DNA of 64,000 bases from Bradyrhizobium japonicum USDA 6 (GTDB taxonomy: Bacteria > Pseudomonadota > Alphaproteobacteria > Rhizobiales > Xanthobacteraceae), in contig NC_017249.1 in the NCBI RefSeq assembly GCF_000284375.1, positions 7,061,001-7,125,000 on the forward strand. The letters run 5' to 3'. Shown piece by piece: positions 63,556 through 64,000 of the stretch (within the stretch, counting starts at the first letter, position 1; each line of letters starts with the position of its first letter). Made by a program: the position numbers and the translations under genes. The notes under the pieces are model-generated. The model was not told where the DNA came from and did not search any database. It saw only the letters and a program-made list of their open reading frames with translations.

Positions 63556-64000
63556 GACAGATGTAGCCCGTCCCTGCCGGCGATTTGAAGCACCCGACCG
63601 ACTCCGGCAGCACGTGCTGCGGCAGCCACAGCACCACGCTCGGGAAATAGATCGCAAACGCGATCGTGGCCAGGAACACCACATAGATCGGCAAGGCGGC
63701 GCGTAAAGCCTTGGCGAAACTGATGCCGACAAATTTCGAGGCCATCAGCAGCACCAGGCCGTATGGCGGCGTGATCAGGCCGAAGGCGAGCGTGGCGATC
63801 AGCACCACGCCCATGTGCACGGCGTTGATGTCGCCGGCCTCGGTCAGCGCGTTGACCAGCGGCATGAAGATGATGATGGTCGGCACCGGCTCGATGAAGT
63901 CACCGACCACGGTGAAGAGCAGCACCATCAGCAGCATGATCAGATGCGGATCGTTGCCGGCGATCGAGGTGATCCACTCGGCGATATAGGTCGCACCGCG
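63548..64000 (-). CDS. TRAP transporter large permease (DctM-like), N-terminus beyond the window
   Basis: The last 150 residues of a DctM/SiaM-type membrane protein. IIFMPLVNALTEAGDINAVH followed by MGVVLIATLAFGLITPPYGL is the conserved C-terminal repeat of the large TRAP subunit, with several hydrophobic helices. The gene continues past the right edge. TRAP systems import C4-dicarboxylates, sialic acid or other organic acids using ion gradients; the binding protein and small permease should lie beyond the window. Confidence 0.92.
   Translation of the reverse strand, partial: RGATYIAEWITSIAGNDPHLIMLLMVLLFTVVGDFIEPVPTIIIFMPLVNALTEAGDINAVHMGVVLIATLAFGLITPPYGLVLLMASKFVGISFAKALRAALPIYVVFLATIAFAIYFPSVVLWLPQHVLPESVGCFKSPAGTGYICPK

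Overview
The window looks like a chromosomal segment of a Bradyrhizobium-type alphaproteobacterium. This rests on the high GC content, several intergenic palindromic repeat families of the kind scattered through bradyrhizobial genomes, and genes typical of that group (class III PHA synthase, a CYP102-type P450-reductase fusion, many peptide ABC transporters, small Bradyrhizobium-type secreted proteins). No rRNA, tRNA, CRISPR array or intact insertion sequence was seen. The assignment is inference from gene content.

Layout. 0-5.8 kb: truncated DUF445 protein, phasin, a phaE-phaC-GNAT operon (minus strand), an alpha/beta hydrolase, a SnoaL-like secreted protein and a spermidine-synthase-like protein. 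5.8-12.9 kb: a minus-strand lipid block with a CYP102-like fusion, an epoxide-hydrolase-like enzyme, a wax ester synthase/DGAT, a lipase-like hydrolase and a small DUF6489 gene whose reading frame is broken in a C-run. 13.2-27.3 kb: twelve plus-strand genes comprising two complete peptide ABC transporters around a gamma-glutamyltransferase and a DUF1028 protein. 27.2-32.2 kb: minus-strand signalling operon (sensor kinase, receiver, receiver-adenylate cyclase, uncharacterised RidA-like protein). 32.4-37.4 kb: TetR-MFP-RND efflux operon with an operator-like dyad. 37.6-41.5 kb: two-subunit sulfopyruvate/phosphonopyruvate-decarboxylase-like enzyme, a second P450, and ornithine aminotransferase.

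41.4-49.0 kb is the most unusual part. An archaeal-type bifunctional fructose-1,6-bisphosphate aldolase/phosphatase sits next to a phosphofructokinase with PPi-type active-site residues. The pair is bracketed by imperfect direct repeats of about 59 bp and followed by decayed copies of the 3' ends of two genes that are intact further right. Then come a large Spy/LTXXQ-type repeat protein and about 2.5 kb of sparse sequence with small secreted proteins, a FixK2/FNR-type box and a remnant of an ABC substrate-binding protein gene.

49.0-56.5 kb: a seven-gene minus-strand operon joining an NMT1-type ABC transporter to an enolase-superfamily enzyme, a Gfo/Idh/MocA oxidoreductase, a DUF993 aldolase-like protein and a TIM-barrel isomerase; the gene order suggests an unassigned carbohydrate-acid pathway. 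56.8-64 kb: TetR regulator, two-domain VOC protein, two PfkB-family sugar kinases, a ferredoxin-reductase-like flavoprotein, an enoyl-CoA hydratase, a histidine phosphatase and a truncated TRAP transporter large permease.
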